Shown: positions 47,869 to 56,903, numbered from the stretch's first letter. The stretch: 64,000 nt of DNA from Actinomyces gerencseriae DSM 6844 (GCF_000429265.1 NZ_AUBN01000010.1:185416-249415); one strand, 5' to 3'. The notes: generated by a model not told the origin, from the letters alone. A program made the numbers and translations.

Positions 47869-49098
47869 TCAGTGCTCGGGCGCGGCCTCGGCGGGCTCGA
47901 CGCCCTGGCCGAGCTCGTCCATGAGCGCGGTGAACCAGTCCTGGGTGATGTCGAAGGGCTTGCCGCCGGCGATGCGCGGGAAGGCGATCGCCGCGAGCAC
48001 ATCGTCGTTCTCCTCGTCCTGGCCGATGACGCCGGACTGGCCGCGCAGGGCGCACTCGACGGCGAAGTCGCACATCCTCTTGATGAGGGCCAGGTCCTCG
48101 GCGTTGGCGTGAGCGGCCCGCGAGTAGTAGCCCGACTTCTGGACCATGACCTTCTCGGCCCCGATGAGCTCGGCGAACTGCTTGGCGAACCACTGGCCGG
48201 GGTTGATGGTGTCGAGCTTGACGTGGCCGAAGGGGTCGCGCTGGACCTCCTGACCGGCGGCCTCCATCTCGGCGATGATCTCGGGGACGCCCGCGCCCTC
48301 GGACAGGAAGATGTTGACGTTGCCCTGCTCGTCCATGATGGCCCTGAGACGCTCGGCCTCGGCCGCCAGATCCAGCTTCATCTCCGGCAGGAAGACGGCG
48401 TGGACGTCCCAGCGCCTCTCGGTCAGGCCCAGGGACGGGGCCCACTGCTTGGTCTGGAGCAGGTCGTGGTAGCGGCGAGCCGTCTCGGCGGTGAGGTAGC
48501 CGCAGTTACGACCCATGCACTCGTGGACGATGAGCATGCGCGGGTTGGAGCGGTGCTCGCCGATGACGTTGAAGGCGAAGCCGGCGCCCTGCTCGGCCGC
48601 CGTCCAGGCGCCCAGCGACTGGCGGATCGGGATGATGTCGTTGTCGATGGTCTTGGGCAGGCCGACGACGGTGAGCTCGTAGTCGTTCTCGTGGAGGTAG
48701 GCGGCCAGGTCCGCGGCGGTGGTGTTGGTGTCGTCGCCGCCGATGGTGTGCAGGACATCGACGCCGTCCTTGCGCAGCTGCTCGGCGGCGAACTCCAGGG
48801 GGTTGACGCCCTCGGCCACCAGGCCGCGCTCGACGAGGTTCTTGGCGTTGGTGAGCTTGACGCGCGAGTTCCCGATCGGGGACCCGCCGAAGTCGCGCAG
48901 GATGCCGGCGTTCTCGCGGCCCTCCTCATCGATGACGACGTAGTTGCCGGTGAGCAGGCCGTGGTAGCCGTACTGGTAGGCGATGATCTCGACCTCGGGG
49001 GCGACCTCGGTGTAGCGCTCGATGAGGTCGCCGACGGCGGCGGACAGGCAGGGGGCGAAACCGCCCGCGGTGAGCAGGGCGACACGACGGATCGACAT
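47869..49098 (-). CDS. pfp: Pyrophosphate-dependent 6-phosphofructokinase
   Basis: A 409-residue phosphofructokinase. The phosphoryl-donor site reads GGDDTNTTA and the catalytic loop LPKTIDNDI. The second Asp of GGDD and the Lys of PKTIDND are the residues that distinguish PPi-dependent enzymes from ATP-PFKs (which have GGDG and PGTIDND). It therefore reversibly converts fructose-6-phosphate plus PPi to fructose-1,6-bisphosphate. PPi-PFK has been described in oral Actinomyces. The ATG at 49098 has AAAGG upstream; the longer ORF from 49137 starts inside the leader. Confidence 0.9.
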   Translation of the reverse strand: MSIRRVALLTAGGFAPCLSAAVGDLIERYTEVAPEVEIIAYQYGYHGLLTGNYVVIDEEGRENAGILRDFGGSPIGNSRVKLTNAKNLVERGLVAEGVNPLEFAAEQLRKDGVDVLHTIGGDDTNTTAADLAAYLHENDYELTVVGLPKTIDNDIIPIRQSLGAWTAAEQGAGFAFNVIGEHRSNPRMLIVHECMGRNCGYLTAETARRYHDLLQTKQWAPSLGLTERRWDVHAVFLPEMKLDLAAEAERLRAIMDEQGNVNIFLSEGAGVPEIIAEMEAAGQEVQRDPFGHVKLDTINPGQWFAKQFAELIGAEKVMVQKSGYYSRAAHANAEDLALIKRMCDFAVECALRGQSGVIGQDEENDDVLAAIAFPRIAGGKPFDITQDWFTALMDELGQGVEPAEAAPEH

Positions 49099-49138
49099 CG
49101 TTGGCCTTTCGTTGACTGCGAGGAGTGACAGGGTCATC

Positions 49139-49456
49139 CTAGCGGGACGACGCCGCCCCTCCGCCAGGGCCCTCGGACCCGGGGCGGGGCTCGAGGTCGA
49201 CGAGCAGGCGCTCCTCGACGCGCCGCATGGTCAGGTCCGGCGCCACGCGCAGCAGGACGTCGACGTGCTTCCAGACGGGAGCGTCGTGGAGCCAGGAGCG
49301 GGCGAGCGCGGAGCGGGCCAGGCCGAGCCACCGGTCACTCTCGGTGGGCTCCGCATCGGCGGAATCGGCCGAGAGATCAACTGCATCGATACATGCCGCT
49401 GCGAGGCGCGGCGCAGTTGGCTGTGCCGAGAACCCTATCGGTTTGACCCAACTCAA
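49139..49456 (-). pseudogene. Truncated gene of unknown function upstream of pfp
   Basis: An open frame of 105 codons whose C-terminal ~70 codons look coding (DRWLGLARSALARSWLHDAPVWKHVDVLLRVAPDLTMRRVEERLLVDLEPRP). Its N-terminal part (MSWVKPIGFSAQ) reads into sequence adjoining the ISAs1 remnant. It looks like the 3' end of a gene cut by the insertion. I do not recognise the family. It ends 40 bp before the pfp start. Confidence 0.3.
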
Positions 49457-49539
49457 TCAGCGCATCCGCCACGTTAACCAGAAGTCGCACGCGCTCTTCA
49501 GGCCTCTCGATACGTTTGCAGGGGGTCGGCGAAGCCGGT

Positions 49540-50190
49540 TTAGGTGGTTGGTTGGTTTATTGGCTTGATGGCTCGTTTTGAGCGTCTTGCCAGGGATCTG
49601 GTGGCGGCGGCGATGGACGCTTCGGGGGCCGCGGAAGAGGCGGATGAGGCTGATGGCCAGGTTGCAGCGCGGCCATGACCCACGGGCCGTTGCCGGTGCG
49701 CAGCTGCTGGCGATCCCTGGTCGAAGACCACGTCGCGTACCCGGTGGAGCCGGTTCTCCATCGTCCAATGCCCCTGGACCCAGGCAGCGACCCGCTCGGA
49801 CTGGGCCTGGGTCATAGGCAGGGAGCGGACCCGGGTGGACCACCTCCACCGACCTGCCCTTGCCGTTGCCGCCCTTGCGCTTCGTGGTGGTTCGGGTGCG
49901 GCGGACCCGGATCATCTGAGCAGCCCCGGGGAAGTCGATCCAGGCCGGAGCGTCTGCGGCCTCGAGGGTGCATCGCGACCTCCGCCCGTGACCGGCCTCA
50001 ACGCTCGAGACGGCCGGGACGTCCCTCCAGGTCAGGTCCCTCAAGACGCGGTGCAGGGTCTTCTGGCTCGCCTTGACCGTCAGAAGGTAGTGGCCGCCTC
50101 GGCCGACGATCCACTGAGCGATCTGAAGCTGAGTGCGCATCGCGTCAGCGGTGACCACCTCTTTTTGCGTCGCATCGAGCGCCCTCCGGC
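49540..50190 (-). pseudogene. ISAs1-family transposase, 5'-truncated and frameshifted
   Basis: The central and C-terminal parts of an ISAs1 DDE transposase are recognisable: VVTADAMRTQLQIAQWIVGRGGHYLLTVKASQ, then VEAGHGRRSRCTLEAADAPAWIDFPGAAQ. A frameshift near 49820-49835 is followed by the AAWVQGHWTMENRLHRVRDVVFDQG signature containing the catalytic Glu. The N-terminal half is missing; the sequence joins directly to a decayed NTPase gene near 50190. Confidence 0.8.
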
Positions 50191-50800
50191 GGACGCGGAT
50201 CGGGGTGCGACGCGGTGATAATCTTCACCCCCTCGGGAAGGGGCTGCGGCAGCAGCGAGAGTATCGACTTGGCATCCGCCCCGTCTGGATTCTCGAAGCA
50301 GGAGTCCTCATCGATTCCATCGATGAGGAGGACCGGGGGTTGGGGAGCACTATCGGAACAGCACACTGTTGCCGCTCGACGCAGCAGTTTGCGGAACTCG
50401 GTGCGCTGCGCCCGCTCATGCACGCGCTCGATGTACTCGTCTTTAATAATTTTCGTGAACTGCGCACCCCCATGACGAAGACGAAATTCCCCCTTGTCGT
50501 TCCCATCGCCACCGATGCGGCGGATGAAGAAGGACGCCATGTGAACGCCGTCGGGCGGATTCAGTGCGACGTGCTACATAACGGCCGTCTTGCCACTGAC
50601 CATGTCCTCCTCCATGGCGTACCGGGCATCGTCCGACCTGAACACGAACGATTTAAGACCGGTCATCTCCACTTCTCGTTCTTCCAGATGATTCGGAGCG
50701 AGCTTGCGAAGCACGTCGATGTGCTAATCGCCGATGAACGCGTCGGAATCCTCGGGAATCATGAGCGCCCCTCGGGCTGCGGCGCGTGAGTCGGGAACTC
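50190..50800 (-). pseudogene. Decayed STAND/NACHT-type NTPase fragment
   Basis: Reading through two TAG codons (50724-50726 and 50574-50576), one continuous frame shows the start of a STAND-like ATPase: DVLRKLAPNHLEEREVEM, then the Walker A region EEDMVSGKTAVM (first Gly lost), ALNPPDGVHMASFFIRR, and the Walker B strand PPVLLIDGIDED followed by LPEGVKIITASHPDP. These motifs match the NTPase module of large actinobacterial signalling or conflict proteins. The downstream half was replaced by the ISAs1 remnant. It is non-functional; only its ancestry is informative. Confidence 0.6.
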
Positions 50801-50875
50801 CCTCGCCCTATTGCAGCGCGTGCCCGCCCCGCAGCCAAGCCACGAGCGCCCCGCCGTCGTCCGCTGGAACGTCCC

Positions 50876-51613
50876 TCACCCCGCGAGGGCGACGCCGTAG
50901 AGGATGCCCCGCATGAGGGCCGGATCGCCCAGGAAGTGGACCATGGCGTGCGCGATGAGCGGCGGGGTCAGGCTCCTCCTGCCGTACATGTGGAGGGCCG
51001 AGAGCAGCCCGAACAGGACGAAGCTGGAGATCATGTACGAGGGCCAGACGTGGTGGCCGACGACACCGTGGTAGACGCCCATGACGACCCCGGTGGTCAC
51101 GATCTGGACGAGATGGCCCGTGCCGCAGCGCTCGAGCCGGTCCAGGATGAGGCCGCGGACCGCGATCTCCTCCCCGAAGGCGAGGATCACGCCGACACCC
51201 ATCATAATGGGGCGCTGCCACGGCCAGGCGAGGGGGTCCCCGCCGCGCGCATAGCTCAGCCCCGCCCACGCCAGACCGTAGACGACGGCGACGGCCACCG
51301 CTGCCCCGCGAGTGGGGCGCTTCCATCCGAGTTCGCGCAGACCCTCGCCGTGCAGGCGCTGGCGCCACCACACGAAGCCGATGACGACGAGCACACCCGC
51401 CAGGAAGATGACGTCGATGATGAGGGCCGCGTTCAGGCTCGTGCCCCACGAGTCGTAGACCCACTGGGCTCCCGTGAAGAAGCAGGCCCCGCCGAGCACG
51501 GCCCAGAGCACCGCGACGGCGAGCCCCACCTCGCTCCAGGCCTCGGCCCGGCTCAGGGGCGGGCGGAATTCGCCGGGGGCGGGGAGACGGCCGGGCTTCT
51601 TCCACTGCGTCAT
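50876..51613 (-). CDS. CPBP family intramembrane glutamic endopeptidase
   Basis: A 245-residue protein with about seven membrane segments. The CPBP/CAAX catalytic motifs are present: FGEEIAVRGLILDRL (EExxxR), GVYHGVVGHHVW, and SALHMYGRRSLTPPLIAHAMVHFL. Bacterial members process or protect against peptides such as bacteriocins, or release membrane-bound regulators; no partner is evident here. It is divergent from the PaaX-like regulator, 135 bp apart, which may control it (inference). Confidence 0.85.
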   Translation of the reverse strand: MTQWKKPGRLPAPGEFRPPLSRAEAWSEVGLAVAVLWAVLGGACFFTGAQWVYDSWGTSLNAALIIDVIFLAGVLVVIGFVWWRQRLHGEGLRELGWKRPTRGAAVAVAVVYGLAWAGLSYARGGDPLAWPWQRPIMMGVGVILAFGEEIAVRGLILDRLERCGTGHLVQIVTTGVVMGVYHGVVGHHVWPSYMISSFVLFGLLSALHMYGRRSLTPPLIAHAMVHFLGDPALMRGILYGVALAG

Positions 51614-51748
51614 CAGTGCTCGCTTTCTTCACGTTTCGTGATCCAGAAGAGACTCAACGGTAGTGCGGCGCCGCGCCCCGTGTCCACCGGAGCCGCAGCG
51701 CCCCCGCGCCCCCTCCTCATCCTGGCGCGACGGGCGCAGGATGAGGGC

Positions 51749-52561
51749 ATGGCACACGCTTCCCGCCCCTCCGCCGTCGGCCGTTACACCCTCGCCTTCC
51801 TGTACGGGCTGTGCGGGGTCGAGGAGCTGCCCGGCTCCTACCTGGTCGAGGTCTTCGGCGCGCTGAACATGAGCGCCTCGGGCGCGCGCTCCTACCTCGC
51901 CCGCGCCGTGGCCGACGGCCGACTCGTCTCCCAGCGTCGCGGCAGGCAGACCGTCTACGCCCTGAACGGCACGTTCCTGAGGCGGTACCGAACCATCGAG
52001 CACAGATTCATCAGTCGGCCCGACTGGGAGGGGCGCTTCCACATCGTCATCTACGACATCCCCGAGACCCGGCGCCCCGAGCGCGACGCCCTGCGCACGG
52101 CCGCGTTCGCCGACGGCTGGGCCTCGCCCCGCCCCGGCGTCCTGCTGGGCATGCGCCCGCCGGGCGGCTGGGCCGAGTGCGTCGGATGCTCCACGGGACG
52201 CCTCGACATCGACCTCGGCACCGCGCGGGACCTCGCCGCGCGCGCCTGGCCGCTGGACGAGGCGGCGCAGCAGATCCACCGCCTGGCCGAGCACCTGGAG
52301 GACGTCAAGGATCGCTGGCGCGACCTGGACGCCTCGGACGACTCGCGCCCCGCCCTCCTGGCCCGGGTGGCGACCGCTCACGACATGCTCAGCAGCGCCA
52401 CCTACGTGTGGGGCACGCTGCCCGCCCTGCCCGCCCAGATCCTCCCCGCGGACTATCCGCACGACCTCTTGGCCCGGATCAGCGCCGAGCTCGCCGGCCC
52501 CCTCATGGAGTCGGGATCACGAGCCTCGGCCCGGCTGCTGGCCGAGCACCAGATCCCCTGA
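51749..52561 (+). CDS. PaaX-like transcriptional regulator
   Basis: A 270-residue regulator with the PaaX layout. A winged HTH comes first (LPGSYLVEVFGALNMSASGARSYLARAVADGRLVSQRRGRQTVYALN). A central domain follows with WEGRFHIVIYDIPETRRPERDALRTAAFADGWASPRPGVLLG, and a helical C-terminal part. PaaX proteins usually repress catabolic genes and respond to CoA thioesters, but no such operon is adjacent. The only neighbour it could control by position is the divergent CPBP protease. CAGGAT ends 6 nt before the ATG, a weak leaderless promoter. Confidence 0.8.
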   Translation: MAHASRPSAVGRYTLAFLYGLCGVEELPGSYLVEVFGALNMSASGARSYLARAVADGRLVSQRRGRQTVYALNGTFLRRYRTIEHRFISRPDWEGRFHIVIYDIPETRRPERDALRTAAFADGWASPRPGVLLGMRPPGGWAECVGCSTGRLDIDLGTARDLAARAWPLDEAAQQIHRLAEHLEDVKDRWRDLDASDDSRPALLARVATAHDMLSSATYVWGTLPALPAQILPADYPHDLLARISAELAGPLMESGSRASARLLAEHQIP

Positions 52562-52855
52562 GGAGACGGCGCGGGCCGCGGCATCATCACTCGCGCGCTG
52601 GCCGAGTGCCGTCAGCAGCCACAGGGCGGCCACGACGACCTGACCGAGGACCCAGGCGGTGTACTCGGTGCCGACGTGCTCGTCCCTGTTGAAGGGCAGC
52701 AGGATCCGCTGAAGCTCGGCACGACGGTCATGGCGCAGCGCATTGGGGGAAGAAGGCCCCATGGTCACCACGTAAGAGAGCATGAAGCCCGCCAGCACGG
52801 CGGTGCAGACAACGGCGACGGCGTAGAGAAGCTCTGGGGAGTCATCACGATTCAC
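52517..52855 (-). CDS. Small hypothetical membrane protein
   Basis: A 112-residue frame from a GTG at 52855 with two membrane segments (YAVAVVCTAVLAGFMLSYVV and VLGQVVVAALWLLTALG) separated by ~35 charged residues. A C-terminal tail overlaps the 3' end of the convergent PaaX-like gene by 45 bp. The open frame continues upstream to 53038, but that extension reads into the transposase remnant and is not convincing. I do not recognise the family, and the gene may be a remnant. Confidence 0.4.
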   Translation of the reverse strand: MNRDDSPELLYAVAVVCTAVLAGFMLSYVVTMGPSSPNALRHDRRAELQRILLPFNRDEHVGTEYTAWVLGQVVVAALWLLTALGQRASDDAAARAVSSGDLVLGQQPGRGS

Positions 52856-53039
52856 CGTTATCGCGCCGGAATCGTCGAACGCCGGCAGAGCCGCCCCGCC
52901 ACGAGAGCCCTGCGCGCGGTCGTACGCGATTCGGGTTGAGAAGAGCCACTGAGAACACATCGACGATGGAATCGTGTCCGCTGCTCCGAGATCCTCGATT
53001 ACGAGAAGAAAGACCCCTCGCCCGAGTCCCTCGCGCAAC

Positions 53040-53440
53040 TGATCTCACGCGTCTGCGAATCGGACACTGCTTGTTTCGTGCTGTCGAGGGTGATGCGCCC
53101 CAGCGTCTTGAAGCGCTTGATCAGGGCGTTGGCCCGCTCCGCGGGGACTCGCATGGAGGCGATCAGCTGGTTGCGCCGCCTGGTGTCGGAGTCGGGGCAG
53201 GGATTCTTGACCGGGTCCTCGGGGCCTTGATGCCGATGTCGATGTCGGTGCGGCCCTTGTCCGCCAACGTGGGCAGCCCCGGCACGGCCGCCCTGTACGG
53301 CTGGGGCAGGACATGGGCGCGCGGCGGTGATGGTGCGAGCCGCGACCCGGTCGGTGCGGATCAGGGCGCCGTCCAGGCGCAACAGGACGCGATGCGCCTG
53401 ACAAGACTCGTTCATACACGACTTGCACCAAGTCCGTTGT
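53040..53440 (-). pseudogene. IS5-like transposase remnant
   Basis: Two overlapping minus-strand frames share pieces of a DDE transposase C-terminus. RNQLIASMRVPAERANALIKRFKTLGRITLD is the ExxK-bearing helix seen in IS5-type elements, and another frame holds LADKG-like sequence before it. Frameshifts and missing N-terminal sequence mark it as dead. The boundaries are rough. Confidence 0.45.
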
Positions 53441-53657
53441 TCTCCGCGTCCGGCGGGCACCGGACGCCCCTCAGGCCGCCCGTGCTCTGCGATCCAGAGC
53501 AACTGGGCGAGGCACTCGGACAGTTACGGGAGCTCGAGAGGACGCGCTGAGATACCGGACGTCTGCTTGTCGCGATATGAATAAGGCCGCCTCTGGAATT
53601 TACTCACCATTCTGTTTCGACCACTCAAGTATCGGGCGCCCATACCTTCATCAAGCA

Positions 53658-54530
53658 CTAACTTCCAGCAGCGGACTCGCCCTCGTCGTCGAGATTCTTC
53701 TTGTCCTTGCCGCTCTTGTCCTCGGGCGGCTCGGGCACGGGGACCTCGGGGGCGGGGCGGCCGCCGGGCGCGGCCACGGGCGCCGCCGCCGGACGACGCA
53801 GCGCCTGGGCCTCGAGCATCTCCCTGACGACCTCGTCGGCGGACTTCTTCTCGGCATCCATGGCCCTCTTGACGTCGGCCGCGTAGAGGTCGACGTACTC
53901 CTGACCGGACAGGGACATGAGGGAGTACATGATCTCGTCGGTGATGGAGCGCAGCACGAAGCGATCGTTCCCCAGACCCTTGTACCGCGAGAAGTCGAGG
54001 GGCTCCCCGACGACGATGCCGACCCGGTGGCGGGTGGAGGGGATGGCCCGGCCGATGGGCTGAGCCAGATCCGAGCCGATCATGGCCACCGGGATGACCG
54101 GGGCGCCCGTGGCCAGGGCGATGCGCGCCACCCCGGTCTTGCCGCGATAAAGGCGGCCGTCGGGGCTGCGGGTCCCCTCGGGGTAGATGCCGAAGAGCTC
54201 CCCCGATTTCAGACGGGCCACTCCCGCCTGCAGGGCGGCCTGCGAGGCCTGTCCGCCGGAGCGGTCCACGGGAATGGTGCCGACCGCGGTCATGAAGTTC
54301 TTGACCACCCATCCCTTGGCCCCCCTGCCGGTGAAGTAGTCGGACTTGCCGATGAAGGCGACCTCACGATCCACCAGCAGGGGCAGGAAGAAGGAGTCGA
54401 TGACGGCGAGATGGTTGGAGGCGAGGATCGCCGCTCCTTCAGTCGGGATGTTCTCCTCCCCCCGGATCCACGGCTGGTAGAGCATCTCCAGCGCGGGCCC
54501 AACAGCGGTCTTGATGCCTCGGTACCCCAC
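53658..54530 (-). CDS. 1-acyl-glycerol-3-phosphate acyltransferase (PlsC-like)
   Basis: A 290-residue acyltransferase of the PlsC/LPLAT family, making phosphatidic acid from lysophosphatidate or acylating a related lipid. Block I is NHLAVIDSFF (HxxxxD-type His/Asp), block III is GIYPEGTRSPDG, and block IV is APVIPVAMIG. A Lys/Glu/Pro-rich C-terminal tail of ~50 residues follows. The GTG at 54530 has AGGAGG 4 nt upstream and begins GYRGIKTAVGP; the longer frame to 54659 is rejected. It is divergent from the nuclease gene. Confidence 0.9.
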   Translation of the reverse strand: MGYRGIKTAVGPALEMLYQPWIRGEENIPTEGAAILASNHLAVIDSFFLPLLVDREVAFIGKSDYFTGRGAKGWVVKNFMTAVGTIPVDRSGGQASQAALQAGVARLKSGELFGIYPEGTRSPDGRLYRGKTGVARIALATGAPVIPVAMIGSDLAQPIGRAIPSTRHRVGIVVGEPLDFSRYKGLGNDRFVLRSITDEIMYSLMSLSGQEYVDLYAADVKRAMDAEKKSADEVVREMLEAQALRRPAAAPVAAPGGRPAPEVPVPEPPEDKSGKDKKNLDDEGESAAGS

Positions 54531-54643
54531 GGGACCTCCTGTGCTCGGCAACTGGCTGGGCTCTCCGCCGGATCCGCGCGCGCCCGCGCGGGAAGGTGCG
54601 GGAGCGGTTGGAACGGCGCCTTCGTGAAGTCTAGCCTCGCATT

Positions 54644-56428
54644 GTGGCCGACCATGCACCCGCCAGTCCTCCGGGCGGAGAATCCGATGATCCTCTCACC
54701 CCGTCCCCGGCCGCCCCGCCCCGTCAGGGCCTCTCGGACTCCGCTCGCCCCACCGGGCTGCAGGCCTCCTTCGAGGACATGGGCACCCCTCTGCGGGAGA
54801 CGACGTTCGTCGTGATCGACCTGGAGACCACCGGGGGCGCACCGGGCGCCCACGCGATCACCGAGATCGGCGCGGTTCGCGTCCGCGGCGGCGTCGTGGA
54901 GAAGGAGTTCACCACCCTGGTCGACCCCGGTGCCGCCATACCCGCGCAGATCACGGTCCTGACCGGCATCACGAACGCGATGGTGGTCGGCGCCCCGCCG
55001 GTGGGCGACGCCCTGTCCTCCTTCCTCCGCTGGGCGCGCCTGTCCGACCCGAGCACGGTCCTGGTGGCCCACAACGCCCGCTTCGACGTCGGCCACCTGC
55101 GCTCCGCGGCACGCGAGCTGACGCTGGCGTGGGAGGAGCCGCGGGTGCTGGACACCCTCGCCCTGGCGCGCAGGGCCTGGAGGCGTCCGGAGGTGCCCGA
55201 CCACCGGCTGGGAACCCTGGCGTCCTTCGTGGGATCGGCCACGAGGCCGACGCACCGCGCCCTGGACGACGCGCGGGCCACCGTCGATGTCCTTCACGCG
55301 GCCCTGGAGGCCCTGGCCCCGCTGGGAGTCACCCACCTGGAGGACCTCGCCACCGCCACCGACCCGGTGCCCCCGCGTCGCCGCGCCAAGACCCCCATGG
55401 CCGACGGCCTGCCCACGGGCCCCGGCGTCTACCAGTTCCTCTCCCCCGCGGACCAGGTCCTCTACGTCGGCTCGGCGGTCAACCTGCGCCGCCGCGTGCG
55501 CTCCTACTTCACCGCCGCGGAGAGGCGGACGACGATCGCGCGCATGGTCGATACGACCGCTGGGGTCCGGGTCATCGAGACGGCCACCGAGATCGAGGCA
55601 CGGGTGCGCGAGCTGCGGCTCATCGCCGAGCTCTCACCTCCGGCGAACCGCCGGTCCAAGGCGCCGCGCCGCATGCCCTGGATCCATCTGGTGAGCTCGC
55701 CCGGACCCCGCCTGGCGACCACGACGGTGCCGTCGATCGACGACGCGCTCTCCGTCATCGGCCCCTTCCCCTCGCGGTCGGCCGCGCAGGAGGCGATCCG
55801 CGCCGCGGAGTCGGTGCTGCGGCTGGGCGCCCGGGACGGGAGGGGTCCGACGTCGGTCACCCGTGCGGACTCCCCCGTCGACGGCCGTATCGCGATGCGC
55901 GCCCTGTCGGGAGATGCGGACCTGGTCGTCAGGCCCGTCCTGGAACGCGTGGAGGGGCTGGCGGCCCGGGAGCGCTATGAGGAGGCGGGGGCGTGGACCG
56001 CCCGGCTGCGGTCCTTCCTCCGGGGGGTGCACCGAGCGGAGCGGGCGCGCCCGCTGCTCGTCTGCCCGCACCTCATCGCCGCACGGCGACGCGAGAGCGG
56101 AGGCTGGGAGCTGGTCGCGGTGCGCTGGGGACGACTGGCCGGGAGCATGACGACACCGGCGGGAGCGGATCCGCGTCCCGCCGTCGAGACCCTGCGGGCC
56201 ACGGCGCAGGTGGTCGAGCGGCCCGGGCGCATCGGGGCGGGAACGAGCGCGGAGGAGACGCTGCTGCTGGCGGACTGGGTGCTGGACGCCGGAGCACGGC
56301 TGGTGGAGGTGGGCGCCACCGACGGCAGCGGTGACGGCGCCGATGTCGCGGAGTCCGACGTCTGCGCCGCCCTGAGCTGGCCCATCGGCGCGGCGGCCCG
56401 GTACCGCCGAGTCATGGACTCGTCCTAG
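54644..56428 (+). CDS. DEDDh 3'-5' exonuclease fused to GIY-YIG (UvrC/Cho-like) nuclease
   Basis: A 594-residue fusion. Residues ~50-220 are a DnaQ-type exonuclease: FVVIDLETTGG, TGITNAMV, VLVAHNARFDVGHL, HRALDDARATVDVL. Residues ~250-340 are a GIY-YIG domain: LPTGPGVYQFLSPADQVLYVGSAVNLRRRVRSYF, with Arg and the later Glu of TEIEARVREL. A ~250-residue C-terminal part follows as in actinobacterial UvrC-like proteins. The fusion is known in actinobacteria and presumably acts in DNA repair. The GTG at 54644 is favoured by TAGCCT ending 6 nt upstream. Confidence 0.9.
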   Translation: MADHAPASPPGGESDDPLTPSPAAPPRQGLSDSARPTGLQASFEDMGTPLRETTFVVIDLETTGGAPGAHAITEIGAVRVRGGVVEKEFTTLVDPGAAIPAQITVLTGITNAMVVGAPPVGDALSSFLRWARLSDPSTVLVAHNARFDVGHLRSAARELTLAWEEPRVLDTLALARRAWRRPEVPDHRLGTLASFVGSATRPTHRALDDARATVDVLHAALEALAPLGVTHLEDLATATDPVPPRRRAKTPMADGLPTGPGVYQFLSPADQVLYVGSAVNLRRRVRSYFTAAERRTTIARMVDTTAGVRVIETATEIEARVRELRLIAELSPPANRRSKAPRRMPWIHLVSSPGPRLATTTVPSIDDALSVIGPFPSRSAAQEAIRAAESVLRLGARDGRGPTSVTRADSPVDGRIAMRALSGDADLVVRPVLERVEGLAARERYEEAGAWTARLRSFLRGVHRAERARPLLVCPHLIAARRRESGGWELVAVRWGRLAGSMTTPAGADPRPAVETLRATAQVVERPGRIGAGTSAEETLLLADWVLDAGARLVEVGATDGSGDGADVAESDVCAALSWPIGAAARYRRVMDSS

Positions 56429-56448
56429 CGGGGCCGTCCCGATAAGGG

Positions 56449-56486
56449 CCCGGCACGGGTCAACCGGCGGGAACGACCGTGCCGGG
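56449..56486. terminator. Hairpin between nuclease and response-regulator genes
   Basis: CCCGGCACGG (56449-56458) pairs perfectly with CCGTGCCGGG (56477-56486). It lies between convergent genes and overlaps the last codons of the leftward one. Confidence 0.5.
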
Positions 56487-56903
56487 GCGCGCCTGAAGGG
56501 CCCTGGTCACCCCCTCCTGGAGGGCCAACGGGTCGAGCGGGCGGGGCACGACGACCTCGGCCTTGGACCAGGCGGCGAGCCAGTCGTCCTGAGGGCGGGC
56601 TGTGAGCAGAACGACCGGCGGACGCCTGTCGAGCTCGATCAGCAGCTCGTGCGCCAGACCCATGCCGCCGAACTTCTTCGTCTCGGCATCCAGCACCAGG
56701 GCGTCGAAGGGCGCCTCGCCCTCCCGCGCCCGGTCCTCGAGCGCCAGGCGCACGCCCTCGGCGGTGGCGGCCTCCGTCCAGCTGACCAGGGGCAGGCCCT
56801 TGGCGGGGCGCCGCCCGACGCCCTCCCTCACCTGACGGCGGACCTCGGCGTCGTCGGAGAAGACGAGGAGTTCAAGGCGGGCGGTGGCGACCTGTTCGGC
56901 CAT
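56460..56903 (-). CDS. Response regulator receiver-like protein
   Basis: A 147-residue single-domain protein with CheY-like topology: LELLVFSDDAEVRRQVREGV (acidic pair on strand 1), FDALVLDAETKKFGGMGLAHELL (phosphoacceptor Asp position), PPVVLLTARPQDDWLAAWSKAEVVVPRPLDPLAL (Thr, with Arg-Pro where Lys-Pro is usual). No output domain or histidine kinase is adjacent. The conserved Lys appears to be Arg, so it may be a pseudo-receiver. The ATG at 56903 has GGAGGA upstream. Confidence 0.7.
   Translation of the reverse strand: MAEQVATARLELLVFSDDAEVRRQVREGVGRRPAKGLPLVSWTEAATAEGVRLALEDRAREGEAPFDALVLDAETKKFGGMGLAHELLIELDRRPPVVLLTARPQDDWLAAWSKAEVVVPRPLDPLALQEGVTRALQARPGTVVPAG

Noticed and set aside
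50145..50540. A 131-codon frame as an intact gene
   Set aside because: The same frame continues upstream through two TAG codons into recognisable NTPase motifs and is cut downstream by ISAs1, so it is part of a pseudogene.
53524..54312. A long minus-strand frame overlapping the plsC gene
   Set aside because: Arg/Gly/His-rich shadow of the acyltransferase coding sequence.
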